This document shows positions 16,322 through 26,248 of a stretch of DNA of 64,000 bases, one piece after another (position 1 is the stretch's first letter; each line of letters opens with the position of its first letter). Source of the stretch: Leptotrichiaceae bacterium (GTDB lineage Bacteria > Fusobacteriota > Fusobacteriia > Fusobacteriales > Leptotrichiaceae); contig JAGOWQ010000001.1 of assembly GCA_018060185.1 (NCBI GenBank), forward strand, positions 1-64,000, given 5' to 3'. A program made the position numbers and the translations under genes. The notes below the pieces were generated by a model. It was not told where the DNA came from, did no database searches, and saw nothing but the letters and a program-made list of their open reading frames with translations.

Positions 16322-17539
16322 GCATTAATTGTACAAAAATATGGAGGCACTTCTGTTGCAAACTCTGAAAGAGTTATAGAAGTTGCTAGAAGAGTTATAG
16401 AATATAAAAAAATGGGGAACGACGTCATTGTAGTAGTATCTGCTCCAGCAGGAACTACAGATTCTTTGCTAAAAAGAGCATATGAAATAAGTGAAAAACC
16501 TAGTAAAAGAGAATTAGATATGTTGCTCACTTCAGGAGAGCAAATTTCAATTGCATCTCTTGCAATTGCTATAGAAACTTTAGGTGAAAAAGCTATTTCA
16601 TTGAATGCCTTTCAAGTTAAATTTAAAACCACAAGCGATCATACAAAAGCAGAAATACTAGATATAGACACTACTTTAATAAAAGAAAAATTATCAGAAG
16701 GTAATGTAGTTGTTTTTGCTGGATTTCAAGGAATTACAGAAAAACATGAAATTACTACTCTTGGTAGAGGAGGATCTGATACAACCGCTGTTGCATTAGG
16801 AGCTGCGTTAAATGCTGATGAAGTAGAAATATATACCGATGTTGATGGTATTTATACTGCAGACCCTAGAGTAGTTCCAAATTCTAAAAAATTAGAAGCT
16901 ATATCTTATGAAGAGATGCTTGAATTAGCTGCTTCAGGAGCTAAAGTTCTACATCCAAGATCAGTTGAAATTGCTGCAAAATACAATATAAAAATACATT
17001 TAAGATCATCTTTTGATAATTCAATTGGTACTATTGTTAAAAAAAGCGAAGGAGAAGAAATGGAGAAAGTAAAAATTATTGGAATTACATCATCTAAAAA
17101 CGAAGGGAAAATAACACTTTCTGGATTACCTGATAAACCAGGAATTGCTGCAAAAGTTTTTTCACAACTTGCAAAGGCAAAAATAAATACAGATATTATA
17201 CTTCAAAGTTCAAGTGTTAATAAAGAATTAAATAATATCTCTTATACTGTAAATATCAATGACTTAAAAGAAGCAAAAGAAATATCTGAAAAATTAAAAG
17301 ATGAACTTGGGGCTGAAGGAGTTACATCTGAAGATAAAATTGCTAAAATATCTGTTATAGGTATAGGATTAAAAACTCATTATGAAACAACTGCTGAAAT
17401 ATTCGATACATTAGCTGAAAATAATATAAATATAGATATGATTTCTTGTTCAGAAATAAATGTTTCATGCATAATTAAAGAAGAAGATATTGATAAAGCT
17501 GTAAAAGCTCTACATGAAAGATTTATAGAACTAGATTAA
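16319..17539 (+). CDS. lysC: Aspartokinase
   Basis: Phosphorylates aspartate, the first step to lysine/diaminopimelate, threonine and methionine. A 406-residue monofunctional enzyme: kinase domain with KYGGTS (7-12), the LTSGEQ and GRGGSDTTA motifs (the latter near 155-163), then two C-terminal ACT domains (about 262-406) that usually give feedback inhibition (GLPDKPGIAAKV marks the first). The start MALIVQKYGGTS is beyond doubt. hom follows after 25 nt in the same unit; dapB and dapH elsewhere in the window use its product. Confidence 0.95.
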   Translation: MALIVQKYGGTSVANSERVIEVARRVIEYKKMGNDVIVVVSAPAGTTDSLLKRAYEISEKPSKRELDMLLTSGEQISIASLAIAIETLGEKAISLNAFQVKFKTTSDHTKAEILDIDTTLIKEKLSEGNVVVFAGFQGITEKHEITTLGRGGSDTTAVALGAALNADEVEIYTDVDGIYTADPRVVPNSKKLEAISYEEMLELAASGAKVLHPRSVEIAAKYNIKIHLRSSFDNSIGTIVKKSEGEEMEKVKIIGITSSKNEGKITLSGLPDKPGIAAKVFSQLAKAKINTDIILQSSSVNKELNNISYTVNINDLKEAKEISEKLKDELGAEGVTSEDKIAKISVIGIGLKTHYETTAEIFDTLAENNINIDMISCSEINVSCIIKEEDIDKAVKALHERFIELD

Positions 17540-17564
17540 AAAAACTAAAAAATAGGAGACAAAA

Positions 17565-18761
17565 ATGAAAATAGGAATCATAGGTTTAGGAACTGTAGGA
17601 GAAGGGGTTCTTAAAGTCCTAAGTACAGAAAGAGATAGTATCAATGAAAAATCAAGAGCATATATTGAAGTAAAATATGCATGTGATTTAAATATAAATA
17701 GAAATTTTTCTTTTAATTTTGATAAGTCTATTCTTATTAGCGATTATAAGAAAATATTAGAAGATCCTGAAATAAAAATTGTTGTTGAACTAATTGGTGG
17801 AGAGACTATTGCAAAATCAATTATTATAGAAGCATTTAAAGCTGGTAAAAGTGTCGTAACAGCTAATAAAGCCCTTATTGCCAAACATGGTGTTGAATTA
17901 TTTCAAATAGCAAAAGAAAATAAAGTTTCTTTCTTATTTGAAGCAGCTGTTGGTGGAGGTATCCCAATAATTACACCACTTATGGAAAGTTTAGTTGCAA
18001 ATACTATTACAGAAATAAAAGGAATTATGAATGGTACTTCAAATTATATATTAACTAAAATGAAAAATGAAAATTTATCTTTTGATGAAGCACTTTCCAT
18101 AGCATCTGCTAAGGGATATGCTGAAGCTGATCCTTCTTACGATATTGATGGAATTGATGCAGGTCATAAAATAAATATATTGGCTTCTCTTGCTTACGGA
18201 GGTTCGATTAAATTTAAAGATATGCAATTATCAGGAATTAGAGAAATAAGTACTATTGATATTTTTGCTGCAAACCAGTTAAATACTACTATAAAATTAA
18301 TAGCTTCATCAAAACTATTATCAGATTCTTCTGCTCAGATTTCAGTAGAGCCTACACTTATTTCAAATACAGAAATTTTATCTAAAGTAGATGATGTATA
18401 TAATGCCATAGAAACTACAGGTTCTTACACTGAAAAAACATTATTTTATGGTAAAGGCGCTGGAATGGAACCTACAGCTTCTGCTGTTGTTGCAGATATA
18501 GTAAAAATAGTTACTAGATCAAATATTGAATCAGATTATTTCTTTAATTCAACAAAATCTTTTAATATTATTGATTCAAATGAAATTAAGGATAATTTTT
18601 ATATAAGAGTTTCAAATGATTTTGATATTGAAAAATCTCCTTTTGAAATTGAAAATGAAATAGATAATTTTTATATTATTATTTCAGAAAATTTATCAAG
18701 AAATGAGATTAAAGAAATAATAAAAAACGCAAAAGAAAAAATCATTTTAAAAATTAGTTAA
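17565..18761 (+). CDS. hom: Homoserine dehydrogenase (reduced C-terminal ACT region)
   Basis: Reduces aspartate semialdehyde to homoserine for threonine and methionine. NAD(P) motif GLGTVG (7-12), TANKALIAKHG near 103-113, GGGIPIITP near 133 and the family signature GIMNGTSNYILTKM near 155-168 are present. The 398 residues are about 30 shorter than usual. After about 320 the remainder (DNFYIRVSNDFDIEKSP.., then NFYIIISENL) looks like an ACT domain that has lost part of its first helix. Regulation by threonine may therefore be weakened. Co-transcribed with lysC. Confidence 0.93.
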   Translation: MKIGIIGLGTVGEGVLKVLSTERDSINEKSRAYIEVKYACDLNINRNFSFNFDKSILISDYKKILEDPEIKIVVELIGGETIAKSIIIEAFKAGKSVVTANKALIAKHGVELFQIAKENKVSFLFEAAVGGGIPIITPLMESLVANTITEIKGIMNGTSNYILTKMKNENLSFDEALSIASAKGYAEADPSYDIDGIDAGHKINILASLAYGGSIKFKDMQLSGIREISTIDIFAANQLNTTIKLIASSKLLSDSSAQISVEPTLISNTEILSKVDDVYNAIETTGSYTEKTLFYGKGAGMEPTASAVVADIVKIVTRSNIESDYFFNSTKSFNIIDSNEIKDNFYIRVSNDFDIEKSPFEIENEIDNFYIIISENLSRNEIKEIIKNAKEKIILKIS

Positions 18762-18844
18762 TTAAAATCCGTTTTATTAAAAATCTTTGTAAATTATTTA
18801 ATAAATTGAATACAAACTCTATATTGATTAATATCATTTAATAA

Positions 18845-18898
18845 AAAAAATACTTTTCTCATCTTTAAAAGATTTTTAAGATTTGAAAAGTATTTTTT
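18845..18898. terminator. Bidirectional terminator between hom and the P-type ATPase gene
   Basis: A 14-bp perfect inverted repeat, AAAAAATACTTTTC (18845-18858) and GAAAAGTATTTTTT (18885-18898), between convergent genes. Confidence 0.85.
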
Positions 18899-18909
18899 AT
18901 TAACTATTT

Positions 18910-21591
18910 TTAACTATTTTTTCTTGTAACAACTTTTATAATTTCATTTACAATAAGTGGTATTAACGATAATCCTATTACCATTCCCCAATGACTTGAA
19001 TCCATTTGAGTTACTTTGAATACAGCTGATATAGGAGGTATTGAAATTAATCCAACTTGCAATGCTATACCAACTATTATTGATAAAATAAGCATTTTAT
19101 TTCCAAAAAATCCAACTTCAAATATTGTTTTCTTACTATTTCTCATGGACAATGAATAAAATAATTGTGAAAAAGTCAGTACTATAAATGCCATTGTTCT
19201 TCCATATGTGAGTACTTCTATTCCTTCTTTTGTTTCAAAATACTTAACGTCTGTTAATGGTATAACTCCTCCGTTATGAATCATTCCTAAATAGAAAGCT
19301 ATTAATGTTAAAATTCCTATTAATGTCCCTGCTATACCAGCTCTCATACCTGCTCCTTCTGAGAAGAAACTCTCCTTAGGATTTCTAGGTTTTTTACTCA
19401 TTACATCTTTATCTCCTGGATCTATCCCTAAACAAAGCGCTGGTAATGTATCTGTAACTAAATTTACCCAAAGTAGTTGAGTTGCTATCAATGGTAAAGG
19501 CCAATTAAGTATTGTCGCTAAAAATATGCAAATAACTTCTCCTAAATTACACGAAAGTAGAAACATAACACTTTTCTTTATATTATTATAAATATTTCTT
19601 CCTTCTTCTATAGCATGTACTATTGTTGTAAAATTATCATCAGTTAGTATCATATCACTTGCACCTTTTGAGACATCTGTTCCTGTAATCCCCATAGCTA
19701 CTCCGATATCAGCAAATTTTAATGACGGCGCATCATTTACTCCATCTCCAGTCATTGACACAATATTTCCCTGTTCCTTAAATGCTTTAACTATTTTTAC
19801 TTTATGCTCAGGAGACACTCTTGCAAATACTTTAAATTTATTTATATCTCTTGAGAATTGTTCATCTGAAAGCTCATTTATTTCCACTCCTGTTATACTT
19901 TGGCTTATATCTGAAGCTATTCCTAATTCTTTTGCTATGGCAACAGCAGTATTTTTATGATCTCCTGTTATCATAATCGGTGTAATACCAGCTTTTTTAG
20001 CCTCTATTATCGAGTCTTTAACTTCAGTTCTTGGTGGATCTATCATCCCAACTACACCTATAACAACTAAATCTTTTTCCATTTCTTCAGAAGTAATTTT
20101 ATCTTCTACGTCTTTAAAAGCAACTCCTAATACTCTTAGTGCTGAATCAGACATTTCTTCTGTTATTTTCAGAATTTTATTTTTCATTTCTTCTGTTAAA
20201 TTTATTATTTCACCATTAATCAACATTCTATTAGATCTCAATAAAATATTATCTATAGCCCCTTTTGTATGTACTCTATATTTATTACCTTCTTCATTTA
20301 ATGTTGACATCAATTTTCTATCAGAATCAAAAGGATTTTCACCAACTCTTTTATATTCTGTATTTAAAGTACTTTTTGTTAAGTTAAATCTATCACCTAA
20401 AACTATTAGAGCTACTTCAGTAGGATCTCCTATATCCTGTCCACTATCTATAGAAGCATCTGAACAAAGTACAAATGATCTTATTAATTCAGTTTCATCA
20501 TGATTTGGAGTAAAATCCCTTCCTGTCCCAGGTATTTCTCTCAAATTTTCATAAGTATACGTTTTTGTAACTGTCATTTTATTTTGAGTTAGTGTCCCTG
20601 TTTTATCAGAACAAATAATATTTACAGCACCTAATGTTTCTACCGCAGGTAATTTTCTTACTATAGCATTAATTTTTGACATTTTTGTAACACCCATTGC
20701 AAGAACTATTGCAACTATTGCAACTAATCCTTCTGGGATTGCAGCTACAGCTAAACTTATTGCAGTCATAAACATATCTAGCGGTTCTCTTCCTTGAAAT
20801 AACCCTATGATAAATATTAAAGCACAAATACCCATAGCCATATATCCTAAAAGCTTTCCTAATTCTTCAAGCTTTATTTGTAATGGAGTTAACGTATTTC
20901 CATCTTCATCTAATATTTTTGCTATTTTACCTATCTCTGTTTCCATAGCAGTTCCAACTACAACTCCTTCACCTCTTCCATAAGTCGCCATAGTAGACAT
21001 AAATGCCATGTTTTCTCTATCTCCTACTGGCATTTTTTCATCATTTGCTACAAAATTAGCACTTTTTTCACTAGGTACAGATTCCCCAGTTAAAGCAGAT
21101 TCCTCTATTTGTAAATTAACACTTTCAATAAGTCTTACATCTGCAGGAATAAATCTCCCTGCATCTATTACTAAAATATCTCCAGGTACTAATTCTTCTG
21201 AGCTTATTTCAATGACTTCACCATTTCTTCTAACTAAACTTTTTGGAGTTGTCATTTCTTGTAAAGCTTCAAGGGCTTTTTCTGCTTTTGATTCTTGGAC
21301 TACACCCACTATTGCATTTATAAATACCACTGCTAAAATTATTAAAGCATCTGTCCATCCATGAGGCCAATGCGCTATTACATTAATTACAGCAGCACCA
21401 ATTAATACATATATTAGCATATCTTTTAGCTGTGCTAAAAACAACTGTAATAAGTTTTTTTTAGGTTTTCCTTTTAGCTTGTTGTATCCATATTCTTTAA
21501 GCCTTTTTTCTACTTCCTCTGTTGTAAGTCCTATTTTAGGATCTACATTAAACTTTTTTAATACTTCTTCCTGTGATTTAGTAAACCACAT
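18910..21591 (-). CDS. P-type cation-transporting ATPase, Ca2+ (PMR1/SERCA-like) type
   Basis: An 893-residue inner-membrane pump. N-terminal cation-ATPase domain (1-70), actuator TGES (168-171), membrane motif VAAIPEGL (282-289) as in SERCA site II, phosphorylation site D329 in CSDKTGTLT, hinge GDGVNDAP, and TM6 motif NLVTDTLPAL. The pair PEGL plus N..TD in TM6 supports Ca2+ export, though some relatives carry Na+ or Mn2+. Ten membrane segments can be drawn. Starts at 21591 with GAGGTG as SD. Own extended -10 promoter. Confidence 0.9.
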   Translation of the reverse strand: MWFTKSQEEVLKKFNVDPKIGLTTEEVEKRLKEYGYNKLKGKPKKNLLQLFLAQLKDMLIYVLIGAAVINVIAHWPHGWTDALIILAVVFINAIVGVVQESKAEKALEALQEMTTPKSLVRRNGEVIEISSEELVPGDILVIDAGRFIPADVRLIESVNLQIEESALTGESVPSEKSANFVANDEKMPVGDRENMAFMSTMATYGRGEGVVVGTAMETEIGKIAKILDEDGNTLTPLQIKLEELGKLLGYMAMGICALIFIIGLFQGREPLDMFMTAISLAVAAIPEGLVAIVAIVLAMGVTKMSKINAIVRKLPAVETLGAVNIICSDKTGTLTQNKMTVTKTYTYENLREIPGTGRDFTPNHDETELIRSFVLCSDASIDSGQDIGDPTEVALIVLGDRFNLTKSTLNTEYKRVGENPFDSDRKLMSTLNEEGNKYRVHTKGAIDNILLRSNRMLINGEIINLTEEMKNKILKITEEMSDSALRVLGVAFKDVEDKITSEEMEKDLVVIGVVGMIDPPRTEVKDSIIEAKKAGITPIMITGDHKNTAVAIAKELGIASDISQSITGVEINELSDEQFSRDINKFKVFARVSPEHKVKIVKAFKEQGNIVSMTGDGVNDAPSLKFADIGVAMGITGTDVSKGASDMILTDDNFTTIVHAIEEGRNIYNNIKKSVMFLLSCNLGEVICIFLATILNWPLPLIATQLLWVNLVTDTLPALCLGIDPGDKDVMSKKPRNPKESFFSEGAGMRAGIAGTLIGILTLIAFYLGMIHNGGVIPLTDVKYFETKEGIEVLTYGRTMAFIVLTFSQLFYSLSMRNSKKTIFEVGFFGNKMLILSIIVGIALQVGLISIPPISAVFKVTQMDSSHWGMVIGLSLIPLIVNEIIKVVTRKNS

Positions 21592-21648
21592 ATTGTTTTC
21601 ACCTCATATTTTTTATTTACGTTTTTTAAGATTCGTATAATCTTAGTT

Positions 21649-21657
21649 ATTATATCA
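21649..21657 (-). promoter_or_regulatory. Extended -10 promoter of the P-type ATPase gene
   Basis: Minus-strand TGATATAAT within TTTTGATATAATA; a small hairpin AAGATT/AATCTT (21629-21645) lies in the leader. Confidence 0.6.
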
Positions 21658-21698
21658 AAATATATTTTAAAATAAAAGAAAAATTACACTTTATTAAA

Positions 21699-22571
21699 TC
21701 ATATTTGTATCTTTTTCTTATTAAAATATTTAATTCCAATTATAGCAAATATTATCATAGCAATACTTATTAAGTAAGGTGCCCTTATACCATAAACTAG
21801 TAAATCTTCCACTCTAAATGTGCTTACAATTACTCTTATAATAGCATACATTATTAAATATATCATTGATAATACCCCTATATTATACTCCTTCTTTCTA
21901 AAGAAAAACCACAATAAAATAAATCCTATTAAATTTAATATTGACTCGTACATCATCGCAGGATGTAACGGATATCCTGGAAATTCTAATCCAGCTGGTG
22001 TATCTTCTGGAAATACAACCCCCCATGGAACAAGCTCCCTAAATTTATTTTGAGCTTCTAGGCTCATATTTTGATATGCATACCACCACTCATTAAATTT
22101 CCCTGAAAGTATTACTTTTAAAGGGGTAAATGTAGGGAATCCATGTATTTCTCCATTAGCAAGGTTTCCAAATCTTCCTAAAAATTGTCCAAATATTAAA
22201 GGCCCCACAGCCACATCAGTTAATACCCATAAATTTAATTTATTTTTCTTTGCATATAAATAAGAACCTATAAGTCCACCTATTATTCCACCATGAATTG
22301 CTAGTCCACCTTCCCATACTCTTAATATCGAGAGTGGATTATCCATATAATAGCTAAATTTTAATAATACATAGTAAAGTCTAGCACCTAGTAATCCAGA
22401 TATCATACTCCAAAAAGCAAAATCTTCTATTAATTTTTTATCTTTTATACCTCTTTTTTTTGCAACTATATCTTTAGATGCAATATATATTCCTATAACA
22501 AAAGCAAGAATATACATTAAACTGTATATTCTTAACTCAAAATTTCCTATTTTAAACAGATAAGATCTCAT
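21699..22571 (-). CDS. lgt: Prolipoprotein diacylglyceryl transferase
   Basis: Transfers diacylglycerol to the lipobox Cys of lipoproteins at the inner membrane; several such lipoproteins occur in this window. 290 residues, seven membrane segments, signature GGLAIHGGIIGG (88-99) and GRFGNLANGEIHG (132-144) with the essential His and Arg. The ATG at 22571 is preferred over the TTG one codon upstream because of its spacing from AAGGAG. Follows the aminotransferase gene by 15 nt. Confidence 0.95.
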   Translation of the reverse strand: MRSYLFKIGNFELRIYSLMYILAFVIGIYIASKDIVAKKRGIKDKKLIEDFAFWSMISGLLGARLYYVLLKFSYYMDNPLSILRVWEGGLAIHGGIIGGLIGSYLYAKKNKLNLWVLTDVAVGPLIFGQFLGRFGNLANGEIHGFPTFTPLKVILSGKFNEWWYAYQNMSLEAQNKFRELVPWGVVFPEDTPAGLEFPGYPLHPAMMYESILNLIGFILLWFFFRKKEYNIGVLSMIYLIMYAIIRVIVSTFRVEDLLVYGIRAPYLISIAMIIFAIIGIKYFNKKKIQI

Positions 22572-22586
22572 CAATTCTCCTTATTT

Positions 22587-23669
22587 TTACAGTTGTTTTT
22601 TTAATTCTTCTTCAAATATAACAAAAAAATCTTCAATTTGTGATTTAGTTATTTCACCTAGTATTCCTATTCTCATTAAGCTTTCTGCATATGTCCCTTT
22701 TCCACCTGTTACAGTGTACCCTTTTTCTTCTAATGCACTTATTATCCCTTTAATAGATATACCTTCTTTATATATTGATACAAGAGTATTTGTTCTATTA
22801 GATTCTTCTTTAACAAGTAAATTAAATCCTAATTTTTGGGATTTTTCTTCTATTAATTTTCTCAACTCATATTTTTCTTTTATTACAGTATCTATTCCCT
22901 TTTTAATTAAATCTTGTAAAGATTGATGTAATGCTAAAATTAATCCTATTGCAGGTGTATAAGGTGTTTCTGACATTTCATAAAAATATTTATCATATTG
23001 TTTTATACTAAAATAATATTTAGGTAAATCAGATTTTTCCATTGCTTTTCTTGCTTTTTCACTAGCAGTAATAAAAGATAACCCTGGAGGAATTAAAAAT
23101 GCTTTTTGACTACCAGCTATTGCAACATCTATATTCCAACCATCAAAATCAAATTCATTGGCTACAAGTCCACTTATAGTATCTACAACTAATAAAATCT
23201 CTGTTCCTTTTGTTAATTCCCCTAAAGATTTTACATCATTTAAAATACCTACAGATGTTTCACTATGTGTAACTAAAATTCCTTTTATATCTACATTTTC
23301 AGATAATATTTTTTTTACATCTTCTAATTTGTAACTATCACCAAAATCATACTCTAAATTAATTACATTTAATCCATATATTTCCCCGATTTTTTTAAAT
23401 CTTTCTCCAAAATATCCCGTATTTATAACTAAAATCTTTTCTCCTTTGGAAAAGAAATTAACTACTGCAGCTTCCATAGCTCCAGTTCCTGATGCAGATA
23501 GTACAGAAACATCATTTTTTGATTTAAATACCTTTTTTAAGTTTTCACTACTCTCTCTCAACATTTTTCTAAATGTAGGTGTCCTATGATGTACTATATC
23601 CTTTCCAAGTATCTCCAAATATCTTTCGGGAACATTTGTTGGTCCCGGTGTTAATAATAATTTACCCAT
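22587..23669 (-). CDS. PLP aminotransferase, alanine-glyoxylate / serine-pyruvate type
   Basis: A 360-residue class V aminotransferase. Start LLTPGPTNVPE and HHRTPTFRKML are family markers; the phosphate-binding loop is ASGTGAMEAAV (59-69) and the PLP Lys is K189 in AGSQKAF. The closest known roles are serine-glyoxylate or alanine-glyoxylate transamination, or purine-linked ureidoglycine transamination. Lies in a chain kdsA-gapN-this-lgt with short gaps. Substrate not assigned. Confidence 0.85.
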   Translation of the reverse strand: MGKLLLTPGPTNVPERYLEILGKDIVHHRTPTFRKMLRESSENLKKVFKSKNDVSVLSASGTGAMEAAVVNFFSKGEKILVINTGYFGERFKKIGEIYGLNVINLEYDFGDSYKLEDVKKILSENVDIKGILVTHSETSVGILNDVKSLGELTKGTEILLVVDTISGLVANEFDFDGWNIDVAIAGSQKAFLIPPGLSFITASEKARKAMEKSDLPKYYFSIKQYDKYFYEMSETPYTPAIGLILALHQSLQDLIKKGIDTVIKEKYELRKLIEEKSQKLGFNLLVKEESNRTNTLVSIYKEGISIKGIISALEEKGYTVTGGKGTYAESLMRIGILGEITKSQIEDFFVIFEEELKKQL

Positions 23670-23713
23670 ATAGCTCTTCTCCTTCTATATTTAATATTTA
23701 TTTAACTGTATAT

Positions 23714-25132
23714 TTACAGATCAATAACAATCGATTTTATTTTAGTCATACTTTCTATACTGTATTTTATTCCTTGTACTCCCACTCCAGATCCTTTAAT
23801 CCCTAAAAATGGAAAATTATCAGGGCCTCTTTGAGTTTTATTATTTATTTGAACTGTCCCTACTTCAAGCTTTCCTGCTATTTCAAATGCTTTTACTATA
23901 TCTTTGGTAAATACAGATGTTTGTAAGCCATACTCTGATCCATTACATATTTCTATTGCTTCATCTACATTTTTTACTCTTATTATAGGTAATATAGGTC
24001 CAAACGGCTCTTCCCATGCTATTTGCATATCTAAAGTAACATTATCGAATACCACTGGCCATAATAAATTTCCTTCTCTTCTTATTTGATTTAATGCAAC
24101 TGCTCCTTTTTCTTTAGCATCTAATACTAAACCTTCAATAAAATCTGCTGATTTATTGTCAATTAATGGTGTTATATCTGCATTATCAAAAGGGTCTCCT
24201 ACTGTTAGTTTTTCTACTTCTGATTTTATTAATTCAGATAATTTGTCTGCAACTGTTTCAACAACTAATACCCTTTTTATTGCTGTACATCTTTGACCAG
24301 AATAACTAAACGCACCACTTACAATATCTTTAGCAGCTTTTTCTAAATCTGCTTCTTCTGAAACAATAGCTCCGTCTTTACCACCCAACTCTAATAATAT
24401 TGGTCTCATACCTGCAAGTTCTCCTATTTTTTTTCCTACTGGAGTACTACCTGTAAAGTTTACAAAATCTACCATTGGATGAGCTATTAAATAATCTCCT
24501 ATTTCTGAACCTTTTCCTGTAACCGTATTTAAAACACCTTCTGGTATACCTGCTTCATGAAATGCTTTTACTAATAGCAATCCACTTAAAGCTCCTTGTG
24601 TAGGTGGTTTAAATAATACAGTATTTCCACCTATTAAAGCTGGGGCAATTTTTGAAGCTGATAAATTTACAGGATAGTTAAATGGCGCTATAGCTAATAC
24701 TAATCCCATAGGTTCTCTTCTCACCATCGCTATTTTATTCTTACTTGATACTTCAAAACTTCCACCTTCAATTATCTCACCAACTGTTCTTAATCCTTCT
24801 TCAGCAGAATATCTAATTAAATCTGATGTCCTTACAACTTCATTAATTGATGCATTAATTCCTTTTGATACTTCTTTTGCTAATATTTCACCAATTATTT
24901 CCTTGTCTCTTTCTAAAATATCTGCTGCTTTATATAAATATTTTGCTCTTTCTACTACTGCTAAACTTCTCCATTTTTGTAACGCTATTTTTCCAGTCTC
25001 CATAGCATAATCTACTTCTTCCTTGGTCATAGAAGGTATACTCCCAAGTTCCTCATTATTTATTGGAGAATAGATTTTTATCTCTTTTTCTGAACTTTTC
25101 CACTCACCATTTATTAAATTTTGGCATTTCAT
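23714..25132 (-). CDS. gapN: NADP-dependent non-phosphorylating glyceraldehyde-3-phosphate dehydrogenase
   Basis: Oxidises glyceraldehyde-3-phosphate directly to 3-phosphoglycerate, making NADPH in place of ATP. A 472-residue ALDH-fold enzyme with catalytic C282 in SGQRCTAIKR, general base E248 in LELGGKD, and N152 in PFNYP. The stretch AFSYSGQRCTAIKRVLV is very close to streptococcal GapN as I know it, which supports this assignment over a general aldehyde dehydrogenase. 24 nt downstream of kdsA. Confidence 0.88.
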   Translation of the reverse strand: MKCQNLINGEWKSSEKEIKIYSPINNEELGSIPSMTKEEVDYAMETGKIALQKWRSLAVVERAKYLYKAADILERDKEIIGEILAKEVSKGINASINEVVRTSDLIRYSAEEGLRTVGEIIEGGSFEVSSKNKIAMVRREPMGLVLAIAPFNYPVNLSASKIAPALIGGNTVLFKPPTQGALSGLLLVKAFHEAGIPEGVLNTVTGKGSEIGDYLIAHPMVDFVNFTGSTPVGKKIGELAGMRPILLELGGKDGAIVSEEADLEKAAKDIVSGAFSYSGQRCTAIKRVLVVETVADKLSELIKSEVEKLTVGDPFDNADITPLIDNKSADFIEGLVLDAKEKGAVALNQIRREGNLLWPVVFDNVTLDMQIAWEEPFGPILPIIRVKNVDEAIEICNGSEYGLQTSVFTKDIVKAFEIAGKLEVGTVQINNKTQRGPDNFPFLGIKGSGVGVQGIKYSIESMTKIKSIVIDL

Positions 25133-25156
25133 TTATTTTTTCCTCCTAATTTCGCA

Positions 25157-25993
25157 CTACAACTCTTTTGTTAATTTATCATATTGAATTAATTTTTCTA
25201 AAATGCCTTCAATTTTATCTAATCTAAGCATGTTAGGTCCATCAGATTTAGCCACACTCGGATCTGGATGAACTTCTGCAAATATTCCATCCACTCCAAT
25301 GGATAATGCTGCTCTTGCTAATGGATATACGTAATTACTATTTCCTCCTGAAGTTTCTCCCTGTCCACCAGGAATTTGAACAGAATGTGTTGCATCAAAC
25401 ACTACAGGATAACCAAATTTTCTCATTTCAAGAAGACCTCTCATATCAACAACTAAATTATTGTATCCAAAAGTTGATCCTCTTTCACACAACATTATAT
25501 TTTCATTTCCAATTTCTTCAAATTTTTTAACAACATTTTTCATATCCCAAGGTGCTAAAAATTGCCCTTTTTTTATGTTAACTGCTTTACCAGTTTCTCC
25601 TGCTGCTACTAGTAAATCTGTTTGCCTAGATAAAAAAGCTGGAATCTGTAAAATATCTATTACTTTCGCGGCTTCTTTACATTGCAACGGTTCATGGATA
25701 TCTGTTGCTAAAGCTACTCCATATTTTTCTTTCACCTTTGATAATATTTCTAAACCTTTATCTAGTCCTGGACCTCTAAATGACGTAATTGAAGATCTAT
25801 TTGCTTTATCAAAAGATGCTTTAAATACATACTGTATACCTAATCTATCTGTTATCTCTTTCATTTTTTCTGCAACTTCCATTACTAAATCTTCAGATTC
25901 AATAACGCAAGGACCTGCTATTAAAAATAATTTTCCGTTACCAACTGTAATATTATCTGTAATTTTTACACATTTAACTTCTTCTATTAACAT
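25157..25993 (-). CDS. kdsA: 3-deoxy-D-manno-octulosonate 8-phosphate (KDO8P) synthase
   Basis: Condenses PEP and arabinose-5-phosphate to KDO-8-phosphate, the first committed step to the LPS inner core. A 278-residue DAHP-synthase-like TIM barrel: LIAGPCVIES, KASFDKANRSS, GLEILSKVKEKYG, TDIHEP, QIPAFLSRQTDLL, ERGSTFGYNNLVVDMR, FDATHSVQ and AEVHPDP are all KdsA motifs. Its presence shows a Gram-negative envelope with KDO. SD AAAGGA upstream. First gene of the kdsA-gapN-aminotransferase-lgt chain. Confidence 0.95.
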   Translation of the reverse strand: MLIEEVKCVKITDNITVGNGKLFLIAGPCVIESEDLVMEVAEKMKEITDRLGIQYVFKASFDKANRSSITSFRGPGLDKGLEILSKVKEKYGVALATDIHEPLQCKEAAKVIDILQIPAFLSRQTDLLVAAGETGKAVNIKKGQFLAPWDMKNVVKKFEEIGNENIMLCERGSTFGYNNLVVDMRGLLEMRKFGYPVVFDATHSVQIPGGQGETSGGNSNYVYPLARAALSIGVDGIFAEVHPDPSVAKSDGPNMLRLDKIEGILEKLIQYDKLTKEL

Positions 25994-26248
25994 ATTTACT
26001 CTTTTCCTTTCTATAATATTACCTCTATATTAAACAATATTTTTTAGTTAACATATTCATTTTATCATAATATTTAATTAAATAAAAGAGTTATTTATGT
26101 ATTATTTACAGTATATATTTAATGTTATTATTTTTTTATGATACTAAAAAATTATTTGCTTTTTTTTATTATTTTATAGTATAGTATATGTGTAGTATCT
26201 AAAAAAATGTGAAAAAAATATTTTATATAAAGATTGTGAGGAAAATTT

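Noticed and set aside
25461-26033. 190-codon plus-strand frame across kdsA
   Set aside because: It is antisense to a clearly conserved enzyme and its composition is not protein-like; no SD.
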